64,000 nt of DNA. It comes from Lagierella sp. (GTDB lineage: Bacteria > Bacillota > Clostridia > Tissierellales > Peptoniphilaceae). A program made the translations under genes and the position numbers. The stretch is from NCBI RefSeq assembly GCF_029983815.1, contig NZ_JASBYU010000004.1:1-64000 (forward strand). The letters run 5' to 3'. The notes below the pieces were generated by a model. It did not search any database, had not been told where the DNA came from, and saw only the letters and a program-made list of their open reading frames with translations. Positions 26,989 to 36,200 of the stretch are shown here, piece after piece (positions within the stretch are counted from its first letter, which is position 1; every line of letters starts with the position of its first letter).

Positions 26989-28905
26989 ATGAATATAACG
27001 GACTTAATTAAAAAAGACAGCATTTTAATTGGTCAAAGTTTAAAGGACAAGAAGGACGCAATTGAAACCGCTGTAAAGTTGATGCAAAACTTAGGCAATC
27101 TTTCAAACCCTCAGGATTTTAAGGATAAGGTCTATGCTAGAGAAGCTCAAGGCTCTACAGGAGTTGGAGAAGGAGTTGCCATACCCCATGGAAAGTCTAG
27201 TTCTGTTACAAAACCTGGACTTTCTGCCATAACCATTCCAGAGGGTGTGGACTTTGAATCCTTGGATGGCGAACCTGTAAAACTGCTATTTCTTATAGCG
27301 GCACCAGAATCCGACTCCAATGTCCATCTAACCATACTTTCGAGACTTGCCACACTACTTATGGATAAAAACTTTATCGACTCTCTAGTTGGAGCAAAGA
27401 GCAAGGAGGAGTTCCTAGCGATTATCGATAGAGCGGAAAAAGAAAGGTTTAAAGATGAGGAATTGGAAGTTCCCCCTGCTACTACAGAAGAAAAGCCAGC
27501 TGGTAAAAAAAGACTGGTTGCAGTAACAGGTTGTCCAACTGGAATTGCCCATACCTATATGGCAGCAGAGGCCTTGGAGAAAAAGGCAAGGGAATTAGGC
27601 TATGAAATAAAGGTTGAAACTAGAGGATCCGGCGGTGCAAAAAACGTCTTAACCGATGAAGAAATAGAAAATGCAGACGGAGTCATTGTAGCCTCCGACA
27701 CCAATGTACCTATGGACAGGTTCAGCGGCAAAAAACTAGTAGAGACACAGGTTTCCGATGGGATATCAAAACCAGAAGTTCTAATAGATAGAGTCCTTGC
27801 GGAAAATGCACCAATATATAAGGGAAGCGGTCAAAGGGACAAAAAGGATGTAGTCAAAGAGGAAAGCTCTGGACACAAGTTCTATAGGCATTTGATGAAC
27901 GGTGTCTCCCATATGCTACCCTTTGTCGTAGGGGGAGGAATTCTCATTGCACTATCCTTCTTAATAGACAGTTTCTCTGTGGACTTGGGAAGTCTTACCC
28001 TAGAACAGCGGGGAAGTCTTGGTTCCATCACCCCAACAGCACAGATGTTAAACTCCATTGGTGGACTTTCCTTCTCCTTTATGCTACCGGTACTGGCAGG
28101 TTTTATCGCCATGAGTATTGCCGATAGACCAGGTCTTGTGGCAGGCTTTGTAGGCGGTGTAATTGCAGCCCAAGGCACTTCTGGTTTCCTTGGTGCGCTA
28201 GTTGCAGGTTTTCTTGCAGGTTATATTGTAAAGGGACTCATTAAAATCACTGAACCATTGCCAAAGGCCATTGATGGAATTAGGGCAATTTTGATATATC
28301 CAGTTTTTGGAGTACTCTTTACAGGGCTTGTTATGACCTTGGCCATAGAACCAGTCGTTGGAAGTATCAACACTGGACTAAACAACTGGTTGTCCAGCTT
28401 ACAGGGCACTAGTTCTTTAATACTTGGATTTATAGTTGCAGGAATGATGGCAGTTGACATGGGTGGACCATTTAACAAAGCATCCTATGTATTTGGTACT
28501 GCATCCATAGCTGCAGGAAATTACAATATTATGGCGGCAGTTATGATTGGTGGGATGGTTCCTCCAATTGCAATTGCGCTATCCTCTTTAATATTTAGAA
28601 ATAAATATACTGACACAGACAGAAAGTCTGCCCCTGCAAATATAATAATGGGACTTTCCTTTATAACAGAAGGTGCAATCCCCTTTGCAGCAGCAGACCC
28701 AGCAAGGGTTCTTCCATCCTGTATCATAGGATCGGGAGTTGCAGGCGCACTGTCCATGCTATTTAAATGCACGTTGATGGCTCCCCATGGTGGAATCTTC
28801 GTAGTACCAGTTATAGGAAATCCACTTATGTACCTTGTGGCCTTAGCAGTGGGAACTGCAGTTTCAACCATATTACTTGGACTGTTGAAGAAAAGGGTCA
28901 ACTAG
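26989..28905 (+). CDS. fruA: Fructose-specific PTS enzyme IIABC
   Basis: Takes up fructose while phosphorylating it at C1. The 638 residues carry three fused domains. EIIA covers about 1-150 with the phospho-His in GVAIPHGKSS. EIIB covers about 170-270 with the phospho-Cys in VAVTGCPTGIAHTYMAAEAL. EIIC covers about 295-638 with some eight to ten helices and GMMAVDMGGPFNKASYVFG. It starts behind GGAGGAG immediately after fruK. A complete fructose route with the regulator next door. Confidence 0.96.
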   Translation: MNITDLIKKDSILIGQSLKDKKDAIETAVKLMQNLGNLSNPQDFKDKVYAREAQGSTGVGEGVAIPHGKSSSVTKPGLSAITIPEGVDFESLDGEPVKLLFLIAAPESDSNVHLTILSRLATLLMDKNFIDSLVGAKSKEEFLAIIDRAEKERFKDEELEVPPATTEEKPAGKKRLVAVTGCPTGIAHTYMAAEALEKKARELGYEIKVETRGSGGAKNVLTDEEIENADGVIVASDTNVPMDRFSGKKLVETQVSDGISKPEVLIDRVLAENAPIYKGSGQRDKKDVVKEESSGHKFYRHLMNGVSHMLPFVVGGGILIALSFLIDSFSVDLGSLTLEQRGSLGSITPTAQMLNSIGGLSFSFMLPVLAGFIAMSIADRPGLVAGFVGGVIAAQGTSGFLGALVAGFLAGYIVKGLIKITEPLPKAIDGIRAILIYPVFGVLFTGLVMTLAIEPVVGSINTGLNNWLSSLQGTSSLILGFIVAGMMAVDMGGPFNKASYVFGTASIAAGNYNIMAAVMIGGMVPPIAIALSSLIFRNKYTDTDRKSAPANIIMGLSFITEGAIPFAAADPARVLPSCIIGSGVAGALSMLFKCTLMAPHGGIFVVPVIGNPLMYLVALAVGTAVSTILLGLLKKRVN

Positions 28906-28929
28906 TTACTTTAATTTATCATATTTAAA

Positions 28930-28955
28930 ACACCCAGGATTTTTATCCTGGGTGT
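28930..28955. terminator. Bidirectional terminator after fruA
   Basis: ACACCCAGGAT/ATCCTGGGTGT, an 11-bp perfect stem with a 4-nt loop. The T tract is better on the minus strand, where it would end the ABC exporter operon. Confidence 0.8.
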
Positions 28956-28990
28956 AACTATTTATAAGAATCAAATCTTTTATATAATTT

Positions 28991-30580
28991 CTATTCTTCT
29001 GTTATAAATTCCATGTTCCTATATAGTTTTCCATTTATAAAGATAAACAATAGGCTTATCAGTAGTGCCATGGCAGTTATTATGAAAAGTCCTATTCCAT
29101 GCATATTTGATGCCACTTCCACCAAGGTTCCACTTAAAATGGCAAGTCCTCCTAGTAGTAGGGTGATTGTTATGGTTAATATCGCCCCAAAGGTATTACC
29201 AAGCCTACTTTCTAAGATTTTCCCAATTCCCTTGTGAATATAGTTGAATAGGATGGAAATTGAGGTAAAGGTTAAAATTGCACCAACAATATTAAAAACT
29301 CCAAGACCCAACATAATAAGAGCTGGAGTGAAAAGACAAATTCCTAGTGCTAAGGTCCTTAAATTTCCCAAAAGACCAGAATAAAAAATCTTTTTACTCA
29401 TGGAGTCTGGAATCAAATAGAAAAAGTAGTGGTTATAATCCTCTTCTCCACTAAAATATCTATAGGTTAAAAGACAGATATAAATCGAAAGCGCTCCAAC
29501 GATAGTCGTAAATCCCTCCAATGGAATATCTGCTTTATTCAAGAAATATCCTATTACAAAGGAGGCCAATAGTGCAATTCTCTGCATTTTAAACTTATCC
29601 ACTAAGGAGAACTTCTTAAACTCATTCAGCTGTTTATAAAATATAGCGCTGGCATAATTTCCTTTAATATCAAAGTTTATTTTATTTAATACCTTTTTCT
29701 TCTTTCCAACCCGTTGTGCTTTTCCAGTCTTCTTTGCTTTTTTTATGGCAACAGAATATTCTTCAGAAAACTTTATAGCATCTTCATAGTACTCTCCTGT
29801 AGTCCTAGTCGTCTTTGCAAATAGGAATAGAAGTAGCACTGTAAGAAAATAAAGTATAGAAGAGATTAGCCTTGGAATTGTAAATCCCTTTATAATCAGT
29901 GAAATAAGCCCCAATTCAAACCCAAAAACCGGCACAAAGATCAACACATCTGAATTTAGTATGTCCAAAAATCTCATATTTAAAACCTTTGTAGATCTGA
30001 ATACCATTGCAATGATATAGACTGCAACAGCCGCTAAAATTGCAAAGGTGATATATTTAATTATCGACTTTTGCTTTTCACTAATGTCCTCGGAAGTATA
30101 CATTATTACACAGATGGAAAAGTCTCTGACCATGGAAAGACTAAGTCCCAGTATCAAGATGGCTATCATCTTCCAAAGGTCTATTTTAAAAATAACGAGT
30201 CCTGCTACAAAAAATGCCAATTCAAAGATGATCCCATAGGAAAAGTTTAATAAAAACCCTTTAAATAATACTTCCTTAGGGGTAAAGGGAGCTGTAAATT
30301 CAAAGTTTACATTTTCCGGTTTAAAGATGACACCCTTTCTCTTTAAATAGGTCAAAGTTGATGGCAAAGAAAGATAAATGGAAAAAACCGCATAAATTGC
30401 AATAAATCCAGCAGGATTGTTAAATTTTATATCAGTAATTTGAGATTTAAAGAGAATAGGCAAGTATATAAAGTAAATTAACACCAAAAGCTTTCCTATG
30501 ACCTTTAAGGGTTTATACCTCAGTTGTTTTATCCTATTTACCATACTTCTTCGTATAAAATATAATGTTGAGTTAAGCAT
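28991..30580 (-). CDS. Putative ABC exporter permease
   Basis: 529 residues with ten or more predicted membrane helices and a long cytoplasmic loop near residues 270-320. It belongs with ABC-2-like permeases that pair with a separate ATPase. The true start is the ATG at 30580: the GTG at 30589 lies within the AGGTGA ribosome binding site. It overlaps the ATPase gene by 8 bp. Substrate unknown; relatives are linked to export of drugs, peptides or lipids. Confidence 0.8.
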   Translation of the reverse strand: MLNSTLYFIRRSMVNRIKQLRYKPLKVIGKLLVLIYFIYLPILFKSQITDIKFNNPAGFIAIYAVFSIYLSLPSTLTYLKRKGVIFKPENVNFEFTAPFTPKEVLFKGFLLNFSYGIIFELAFFVAGLVIFKIDLWKMIAILILGLSLSMVRDFSICVIMYTSEDISEKQKSIIKYITFAILAAVAVYIIAMVFRSTKVLNMRFLDILNSDVLIFVPVFGFELGLISLIIKGFTIPRLISSILYFLTVLLLFLFAKTTRTTGEYYEDAIKFSEEYSVAIKKAKKTGKAQRVGKKKKVLNKINFDIKGNYASAIFYKQLNEFKKFSLVDKFKMQRIALLASFVIGYFLNKADIPLEGFTTIVGALSIYICLLTYRYFSGEEDYNHYFFYLIPDSMSKKIFYSGLLGNLRTLALGICLFTPALIMLGLGVFNIVGAILTFTSISILFNYIHKGIGKILESRLGNTFGAILTITITLLLGGLAILSGTLVEVASNMHGIGLFIITAMALLISLLFIFINGKLYRNMEFITEE

Positions 30581-31271
30581 CCAGGTCACCTGTCACTTTG
30601 AAGAATATCTCATCTAAGTTCTTACCTTCCGCCATATCCTTGTCAAATTGGCCAAGGACCTTTCCATTTTTAAGAATTACTATGGTGTCCCAAAGTCCCT
30701 CAACCATGTCCAGCATATGGGTGGAAATTAGAATAGTAGTTCCCTTTTCCTTTAACTCTAGGACCACCTTCTTAAGCTCTTTTATCGCCTTAGGGTCCAA
30801 TCCAACCATCGGTTCGTCTAGCATCAACACCTTAGGTTCGATTACCAGGGCACAGCAGATGGATACCTTTTGCATCATCCCCTTGGAGAGTTCGTCTCCA
30901 AGCTTGTCCTGTTTATCCTCCAGTTCAAAGGTTTTAAGAAGACTTGTAATCTTTTCTTCATCTATCTTTTTACCATAGGCCTTTAAAGTGTAGATAAGGT
31001 GTTCTCTAACAGTTAGTAGGGAAAACATGGAAGGAATTTCTGGCACATAGCCAAATACCTTCTTTGCTTCAACACTTTTATTGTCATAACCCTGTATGGT
31101 AATTTCTCCACTATGTCTAAGGAGTCCTGCAATGGACTTGATGGTGGTGGACTTACCAGAACCATTTGGTCCCATGATAACGCCAATCTGCCCATCTGCA
31201 ATGGTAAAGGAAACATTGTCGGCGGCAACCACCTTATTGTATTTTTTTGTCAATCCGTTTACTTCTAACAT
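30573..31271 (-). CDS. ABC transporter ATP-binding protein
   Basis: 232 residues with Walker A GPNGSGKSTTIKSIAGLL, signature motif LSKGMMQKVSICCAL, Walker B VLMLDEPMVGLD and the H-loop ILISTHMLD. It is the ATPase of the two-gene exporter with the downstream permease. The LSKGM variant of the signature is common in this CcmA-like export class. Behind a consensus AAGGAGG site. Confidence 0.93.
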   Translation of the reverse strand: MLEVNGLTKKYNKVVAADNVSFTIADGQIGVIMGPNGSGKSTTIKSIAGLLRHSGEITIQGYDNKSVEAKKVFGYVPEIPSMFSLLTVREHLIYTLKAYGKKIDEEKITSLLKTFELEDKQDKLGDELSKGMMQKVSICCALVIEPKVLMLDEPMVGLDPKAIKELKKVVLELKEKGTTILISTHMLDMVEGLWDTIVILKNGKVLGQFDKDMAEGKNLDEIFFKVTGDLDA

Positions 31272-31340
31272 AACTACCTCCTTAGTACAGTATAACTCAA
31301 TTGAAATGAGAAATAAAGAAGATTAACTTACTAATAATTA

Positions 31341-32165
31341 TCAATTATTCCTCTTCAATTGGACCAATACCATCTCCGGTTTGTTGAATATTCTAATGGG
31401 AAGGATGGAAGTTCCTATGCCGGAAGAAACGATCATGGTAGTTTCTTTTTTTGTATACTCTCCCTTATCATATTGGGGGAAAATCCCCTGATTTGGTACA
31501 AATAATGCACCAATAAGAGGTATTCTAATCTGTCCACCATGGGTATGTCCTGTAAACACAAGGTCATATCCAGCATCCACATATTCCTCAAAGAGTTCTG
31601 GCCTATGGGATAGGAGCAGGTTTAAAGATCCTTCTTCTTTTAATGTCTTTAACTCTTCTATTAAGTTAAAAACTCCACCTACACTTGGATCGTCCACACC
31701 GACAATATTAATGGTTGAGTTTTTTCTTTGAAAATCTACTCTACTATTTCTTAGAACCTTTACTCCCAGTTCTTCACATTCCTTTAAAAAATTCTCAACC
31801 CTAGAAATCCTAGCTTCATGATTTCCTAAAATATAGTACACATCACAGACCTTAACCAATTCACTTATGGTGTTTATGCCAACCTTAAAGTCGGTTTTTC
31901 TAGAGTCTAAAAAATCTCCCGTAAGAAAGATTACATCCGGCCTCTCCTTGATAACCGTCTTTATAAAAAACTCTTTTCTAAAGAACTTTTTGTTATGAAA
32001 GTCAGTTATTTGCAAAATCCTAAAGTCTTCAAAATCACTTGGGACTTTAGAGCTTCTATATACCTTTTTATTTATATTGATATTGAAATAGATATAGATA
32101 TTGTAGGCGATAATAGCAAGAACTATCAGGACTATCATTATCTTTATCCTCTGTATTGTATTCAT
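31341..32165 (-). CDS. Membrane-anchored metallophosphoesterase
   Basis: 274 residues. One N-terminal membrane helix is followed by a calcineurin-type catalytic domain with all metal motifs: LQITDFHNKKF, VIFLTGDFLDSR, YYILGNHEAR, LLLSHRPE and LVFTGHTHGGQIRIP. The layout fits the YkuE/YaeI group, whose known members act on UDP-diacylglucosamine or related phosphoesters; the substrate here is not known. Last gene of a three-gene unit with ogt and the PII-like gene. Confidence 0.9.
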   Translation of the reverse strand: MNTIQRIKIMIVLIVLAIIAYNIYIYFNININKKVYRSSKVPSDFEDFRILQITDFHNKKFFRKEFFIKTVIKERPDVIFLTGDFLDSRKTDFKVGINTISELVKVCDVYYILGNHEARISRVENFLKECEELGVKVLRNSRVDFQRKNSTINIVGVDDPSVGGVFNLIEELKTLKEEGSLNLLLSHRPELFEEYVDAGYDLVFTGHTHGGQIRIPLIGALFVPNQGIFPQYDKGEYTKKETTMIVSSGIGTSILPIRIFNKPEMVLVQLKRNN

Positions 32166-32621
32166 CTACAAGTACCCCTCTAGCTTTAAAAGAAAGCTCT
32201 TCTTTTGACTTCCTCCCCTATATCCTCCCAGTTTCTTATCCCTTCTAATCACCCTATGGCAGGGAATTAAAATCAGGATGGGATTGTTCCCTAGGGCATT
32301 TCCAACGACTCTAGCCCCATTAGGACAATTTATAGCCTGTGCTACTTCTGTATAATCAACAGCCTTTCCATAGGGGATGTCCATTATATGATGTAGAACT
32401 CTTTTTTGAAAATCCCCTCCCTCCACATGGATAGGAAGGGTGAATTCCTTTCTCTTTCCTGCAAAATATTCCTCTAATTGGTCTATGGCCGTGGAGATTG
32501 TAGGGGTTTTTAAAATCTTTCCATGAATTTTTTCCCTACAGCCAACATAGATAACTTTTCCCTCTTCTTCACCAATATATAGCTTACCTAAGGGTGATGG
32601 CATAAAATAAAAGTACTTCAA
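32166..32621 (-). CDS. ogt: Methylated-DNA-protein-cysteine methyltransferase
   Basis: Suicide repair protein that removes alkyl groups from O6 of guanine. 151 residues with the alkyl-acceptor motif IPCHRVI, the arginine-finger segment NCPNGARVVGNALGNNPI and the C-terminal GGYRGG. It starts with TTG, overlapping the upstream stop as TTGA, and the GGAGGG site sits inside the preceding gene. Confidence 0.95.
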   Translation of the reverse strand: MKYFYFMPSPLGKLYIGEEEGKVIYVGCREKIHGKILKTPTISTAIDQLEEYFAGKRKEFTLPIHVEGGDFQKRVLHHIMDIPYGKAVDYTEVAQAINCPNGARVVGNALGNNPILILIPCHRVIRRDKKLGGYRGGSQKKSFLLKLEGYL

Positions 32622-33244
32622 CTTCTAAGTCCCTCCACCCTATTTACGCCCTTTACAAAAAGCTTAGCCTTTTTTGAATCTGCAAAGTCAAAGTCCTCTT
32701 TAATTGACTCGACAATTACATCGGTCTTATTGTTAGGACTTATAACTAGGACAGTCTCACTTTTAGGTTCAACTATTAAATCCAAAATAGGATTTATACT
32801 TTCGTGTTTTGTCTCTTCTTCAGATATGACAGTAGCTCCCAAGGAGCCTACCCTTTCAGCTGCCAGAATGACTTTATCCGACTGACCCTGTTGCACCTTG
32901 GTAAAAATTGCATCGTATTTGAATTTACCTTCCTTACTATCCTTAAGAGTAAAGCCATCTTTAGAGCTTTTAATATCTATATCGAAGGCAATTCCCTTAT
33001 TTTCCCTACCTATTTTATACTCCTCAACAAGGCATGAATAAATCCTGTCAACATTTTCATCTCTTGCAATGATGCATAAAATGTCCTTTTTAATATCGTA
33101 AAGTTCCAAGAGATAAAGGACACCACCAGAGGATGAACCAGTGCCTTCTAGGATAAAAGCCTCATCATATAGGCTTTTGTCCATCTTCTCTAATATCCTT
33201 TTCCCCTTGCCTTTTCCCATTATGATTGTAAGAAGTTTATACAT
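32618..33244 (-). CDS. Tandem PII-like protein
   Basis: 208 residues. The two halves (about 1-95 and 105-200) each look like a ferredoxin-like PII fold: YKLLTIIMGKGKGKRILEKM...YDIKKDILCIIARDENVDRI in the first and YDAIFTKVQQGQSDKVILAAERVGSLGATVI...ETVLVISPNNKTDVIV in the second. The long T-loop of true GlnB/GlnK is absent. Proteins of this kind probably bind a small ligand, but none can be named from sequence. It is first in the unit with ogt and the phosphoesterase. Confidence 0.7.
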   Translation of the reverse strand: MYKLLTIIMGKGKGKRILEKMDKSLYDEAFILEGTGSSSGGVLYLLELYDIKKDILCIIARDENVDRIYSCLVEEYKIGRENKGIAFDIDIKSSKDGFTLKDSKEGKFKYDAIFTKVQQGQSDKVILAAERVGSLGATVISEEETKHESINPILDLIVEPKSETVLVISPNNKTDVIVESIKEDFDFADSKKAKLFVKGVNRVEGLRS

Positions 33245-33341
33245 ATAAGCCTCCTGTCTTTATATTACAAGCATATTGTAACACAAGATTGAAGGGGTAG
33301 TATCCTATTTTTATTATTTTAATTGCTTTATTATTGACTAT

Positions 33342-33370
33342 TTGACTAAATCCTATCTTAATGTTAAATT
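33342..33370 (+). promoter_or_regulatory. Promoter of the glycosyltransferase unit
   Basis: TTGACT (33342-33347), 17-bp spacer, TAAATT (33365-33370). A second TTGACT ten bases upstream is less well spaced. Confidence 0.6.
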
Positions 33371-33424
33371 AGAGAAAGTTAAAGGGATGACAAAACTTCC
33401 CCTATCCATGTTAAGGAGAATTTA

Positions 33425-34657
33425 ATGAAAATACTTCACATTATTGCTCAACTTCCAGCAAAGACTGGAAGCGGAGTTTACTTTTCAAATTTAATAAGAG
33501 AATTTAAAAAACACGGTGAAAACTATGGGATTTTTGGTTATGATGAGGAAATTGATTACACCTTTGAAGAACTTCCTGAAAATCACACCTACCCTGTTAT
33601 CTTTGGAAAAGAACCCCTCAACTTCAACATAGTCGGTATGTCCGACACCATGCCCTATAAGTCTACAAGATACAAGGATATGTCTAGGGATATGATAGAA
33701 GATTGGAAAAGGGCGTTTACAAAACAGATTATGCTAGCCTACGAAGAGATAAAGCCAGATATCGTAATATGTCACCACCTTTGGATGCTCTCTTCCTTAG
33801 TACTGGATTTACTGAGGGATAAGGTTGAAAAAATCGTAGGCATCTGCCATGGTACCGACCTTCGTCAAGGTGCACAAAATCCCAAGTTGAAGGAAAATTA
33901 TGTAAGGGATTTAAATAGATTTGATATGATTTTTGCCCTTTCCGATAGACAAATTGAAGAAATTTCAAAAGAATACAATATACCCCTTGAAAAGATCCAC
34001 TACACCGGTGGTGGGTACAATCAAGAGTTTTTCTACCGGGACAATATCTATAAATACGATATTCACAACAACTTTATCAACCTGGTCTATGCAGGAAAAA
34101 TATCCGACTCCAAGGGTGTTTACGAACTGATTGACGCATTTAAATCCCTAAATTATGGAACGGATATCATATTGAATATAATCGGAACTCCCCAAGGGGA
34201 AGATATCAAAAGGATTGGAGAAAAGATATCAGACAGTAAAAATATAAAACTTTTTAACGCAAAAAACCAAGAATCCCTTGCCAATCTCTTCCGATACTCC
34301 GATGTGTTTATTCTACCTTCTTACTATGAAGGACTTGGTCTTGTGGCGATAGAGGCCCTAGCCTCTGGTTGTTTTATAGTGTCCTCGGATTTAAAACCAT
34401 TAAAGGAAGTCTTAGGAGACAATGTAAATAAATCCAACGCCATCAAGTACTGCCCGTTGCCAAACCTTGTAAATGTGGATACTCCAGTTTTGGAAGAGGT
34501 TCCAAATTATGTAAAAAACCTAGCTTCTGCCATCGACATACAAGTACAACGGGTAAAAGCAGAAGAAAAAATCCCAGAGGATGTATATGAGTCGATTAGG
34601 GTTCACTCCTGGGAAAATATTGCAGAAAAGATGTATAAAATTATTGTGGAAAATTGA
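33425..34657 (+). CDS. GT4-family glycosyltransferase
   Basis: 410 residues of GT-B fold. The N-terminal acceptor domain includes PDIVICHHLWMLSS and GICHGTDLRQG. The C-terminal donor domain includes VYAGKISDSKGVYELIDAF, the GT4 signature DVFILPSYYEGLGLVAIEALASGC and a conserved Glu pair. Such retaining enzymes add sugars to lipids or surface polymers; acceptor and donor are unknown. No other polysaccharide gene is adjacent. AlkD follows directly. Confidence 0.9.
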   Translation: MKILHIIAQLPAKTGSGVYFSNLIREFKKHGENYGIFGYDEEIDYTFEELPENHTYPVIFGKEPLNFNIVGMSDTMPYKSTRYKDMSRDMIEDWKRAFTKQIMLAYEEIKPDIVICHHLWMLSSLVLDLLRDKVEKIVGICHGTDLRQGAQNPKLKENYVRDLNRFDMIFALSDRQIEEISKEYNIPLEKIHYTGGGYNQEFFYRDNIYKYDIHNNFINLVYAGKISDSKGVYELIDAFKSLNYGTDIILNIIGTPQGEDIKRIGEKISDSKNIKLFNAKNQESLANLFRYSDVFILPSYYEGLGLVAIEALASGCFIVSSDLKPLKEVLGDNVNKSNAIKYCPLPNLVNVDTPVLEEVPNYVKNLASAIDIQVQRVKAEEKIPEDVYESIRVHSWENIAEKMYKIIVEN

Positions 34658-34659
34658 CT

Positions 34660-35340
34660 ATGAAAATAGAAGAACTAGTAAACACCTTAGAAAATAATAG
34701 AAACCCTGAAAATGCTAAGGCAATGAAGGCATATATGAAGGAAAGGTTTGAATTTATAGGTTTAAAGAGTCCTGAAAGAAAAGCTTTAACGAAGACCTTC
34801 CTTAGGACTCTTAAAAAACTTCCCTTTTCCTATGAAATTTTTGAATCGATTTGGTATCAAAAAGAAAGAGAATATCAATATATCGCCTTGGAATATCTAA
34901 AATCCAAGGAAAGGACTTTAGAACTTGAAGACCTTTCTAGGTTGGAAAAATACATCACCGACAGATCCTGGTGGGATACGGTGGACTCCTTTCATTCTGT
35001 GATATATGCCATCGGCAATTCAACTAAATCAAAGACAAATTCAAAAGAAGGTTACAATTCGTCAAAGTTGATGAAATCCTGGTCAAAATCCGATAATATA
35101 TGGTTAAGAAGGCTTTCTATTATTCATCAACTAAAGGCAAAGGAAGAAACAGACCTTGAACTTCTCACATATACAATTAAACAAAATCTAAATACAGAGG
35201 AATTTTTTCTCAACAAGGCCATAGGTTGGGCACTAAGGGAGTATTCCAAGACAAATAGAGATTTTGTTAAAAGCTTTATCGATGAAAATAGACACTTGCT
35301 TTCAAATCTATCCATAAGGGAGGCAAGTAAGTACCTATAG
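34660..35340 (+). CDS. DNA alkylation repair protein (AlkD family)
   Basis: 226 residues of HEAT-like helical repeats. The motif FIGLKSPERKALTKTFLR near the N-terminus and DRSWWDTVDSFHSVIYAIGN at about 110, with the W-D pair, are typical of AlkD, which excises bulky alkylpurines without flipping the base. The ATG at 34660 is preferred over a TTG six bases earlier that overlaps the glycosyltransferase stop. The shared unit with a glycosyltransferase is probably incidental. Confidence 0.9.
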   Translation: MKIEELVNTLENNRNPENAKAMKAYMKERFEFIGLKSPERKALTKTFLRTLKKLPFSYEIFESIWYQKEREYQYIALEYLKSKERTLELEDLSRLEKYITDRSWWDTVDSFHSVIYAIGNSTKSKTNSKEGYNSSKLMKSWSKSDNIWLRRLSIIHQLKAKEETDLELLTYTIKQNLNTEEFFLNKAIGWALREYSKTNRDFVKSFIDENRHLLSNLSIREASKYL

Positions 35341-35351
35341 TACTTCACATT

Positions 35352-36107
35352 ATGAAAAACAAAGCTTTAGGCATAATATTTTTTACACTCTGTGTTATAG
35401 GTCTTTTAATTCTATTCCTATATCAAAGCAAAAACAGCAGAGTTATACTAAACGCTCCAATTGTTAAAAAACTTTTATCAGAGGACAAAGGCAATGAAGA
35501 ATTTAAAAAGTTAAATATCATCTCAAATTCTGACTTTAATCAAAACGGAACCGATGATTATACAGACTTTGTGAAGGGTGCTAAGGAAGATGCAGAAAAT
35601 CATCCAAAATATGTTCCCGACTATGTGGCCAACAACAACGGATATCCAGACAAGTACTCTGGAGTTTGTACCGATGTCATTTGGAGAGCCTTTAGGAAAG
35701 CAGGCTATTCTTTAAGATCCATGTTGATGAAGGATATAAGAAATTTCCCAGAAGATTATCCCATGGTGGAAAGTCCCGATGACAATATCGACTTTAGAAG
35801 AGTTAAGACCTTGAGACCATTTTTCGAAAAATACTGTACTGTTTTGACCAACGAATTGAAGGATCCCAAGGATTTTCAGCCTGGAGATATTCTAATCTTT
35901 GGCCCAAATGACTTTCACATAGGAATGTGCTCCGACAATAGAAACGAAGAGGGTTTTCCCTTTATCTACCACAATATGGGACAGTTAAAAAGGGAGGACA
36001 ATTACCTAAAGAGGGCAGAAATCACCGGACATTACAGATTTGAAAGAGAAAATATACCAGATGAGGTGCTAGCTTCCTGGGATGATGGTGAATATATAGA
36101 AAAATAA
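35352..36107 (+). CDS. DUF1287 domain protein
   Basis: 251 residues with an N-terminal membrane helix (LGIIFFTLCVIGLLILFLY) and an extracytoplasmic DUF1287 domain. The conserved core is GVCTDVIWRAFRKAGYSL (with the Cys-Thr-Asp triad), DIRNFPEDYP and DFHIGMCSD, resembling the NlpC/P60-like Cys/His arrangement. Function is not established; a cell-wall amidase-like role is possible. No good ribosome binding site precedes the ATG, so translation may depend on the gene upstream. Confidence 0.85.
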   Translation: MKNKALGIIFFTLCVIGLLILFLYQSKNSRVILNAPIVKKLLSEDKGNEEFKKLNIISNSDFNQNGTDDYTDFVKGAKEDAENHPKYVPDYVANNNGYPDKYSGVCTDVIWRAFRKAGYSLRSMLMKDIRNFPEDYPMVESPDDNIDFRRVKTLRPFFEKYCTVLTNELKDPKDFQPGDILIFGPNDFHIGMCSDNRNEEGFPFIYHNMGQLKREDNYLKRAEITGHYRFERENIPDEVLASWDDGEYIEK

Positions 36108-36134
36108 TATTAGAGAATTACAGATTTAAAAATT

Positions 36135-36164
36135 ACCCCCCTAACAAAGATTTGTTTGGGGGGT
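36135..36164. terminator. Bidirectional terminator
   Basis: ACCCCCC/GGGGGGT with AACAAA/TTTGTT inside makes a long stem between two convergent genes. The T tract is stronger on the minus strand. Confidence 0.85.
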
Positions 36165-36200
36165 TATATAATATACTTTTAAATTCGGTTATATAGATAT

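Noticed and set aside
30581..30589. GTG start for the ABC exporter permease
   Set aside because: The GTG is within the AGGTGA ribosome binding site; the ATG at 30580 has the right spacing.
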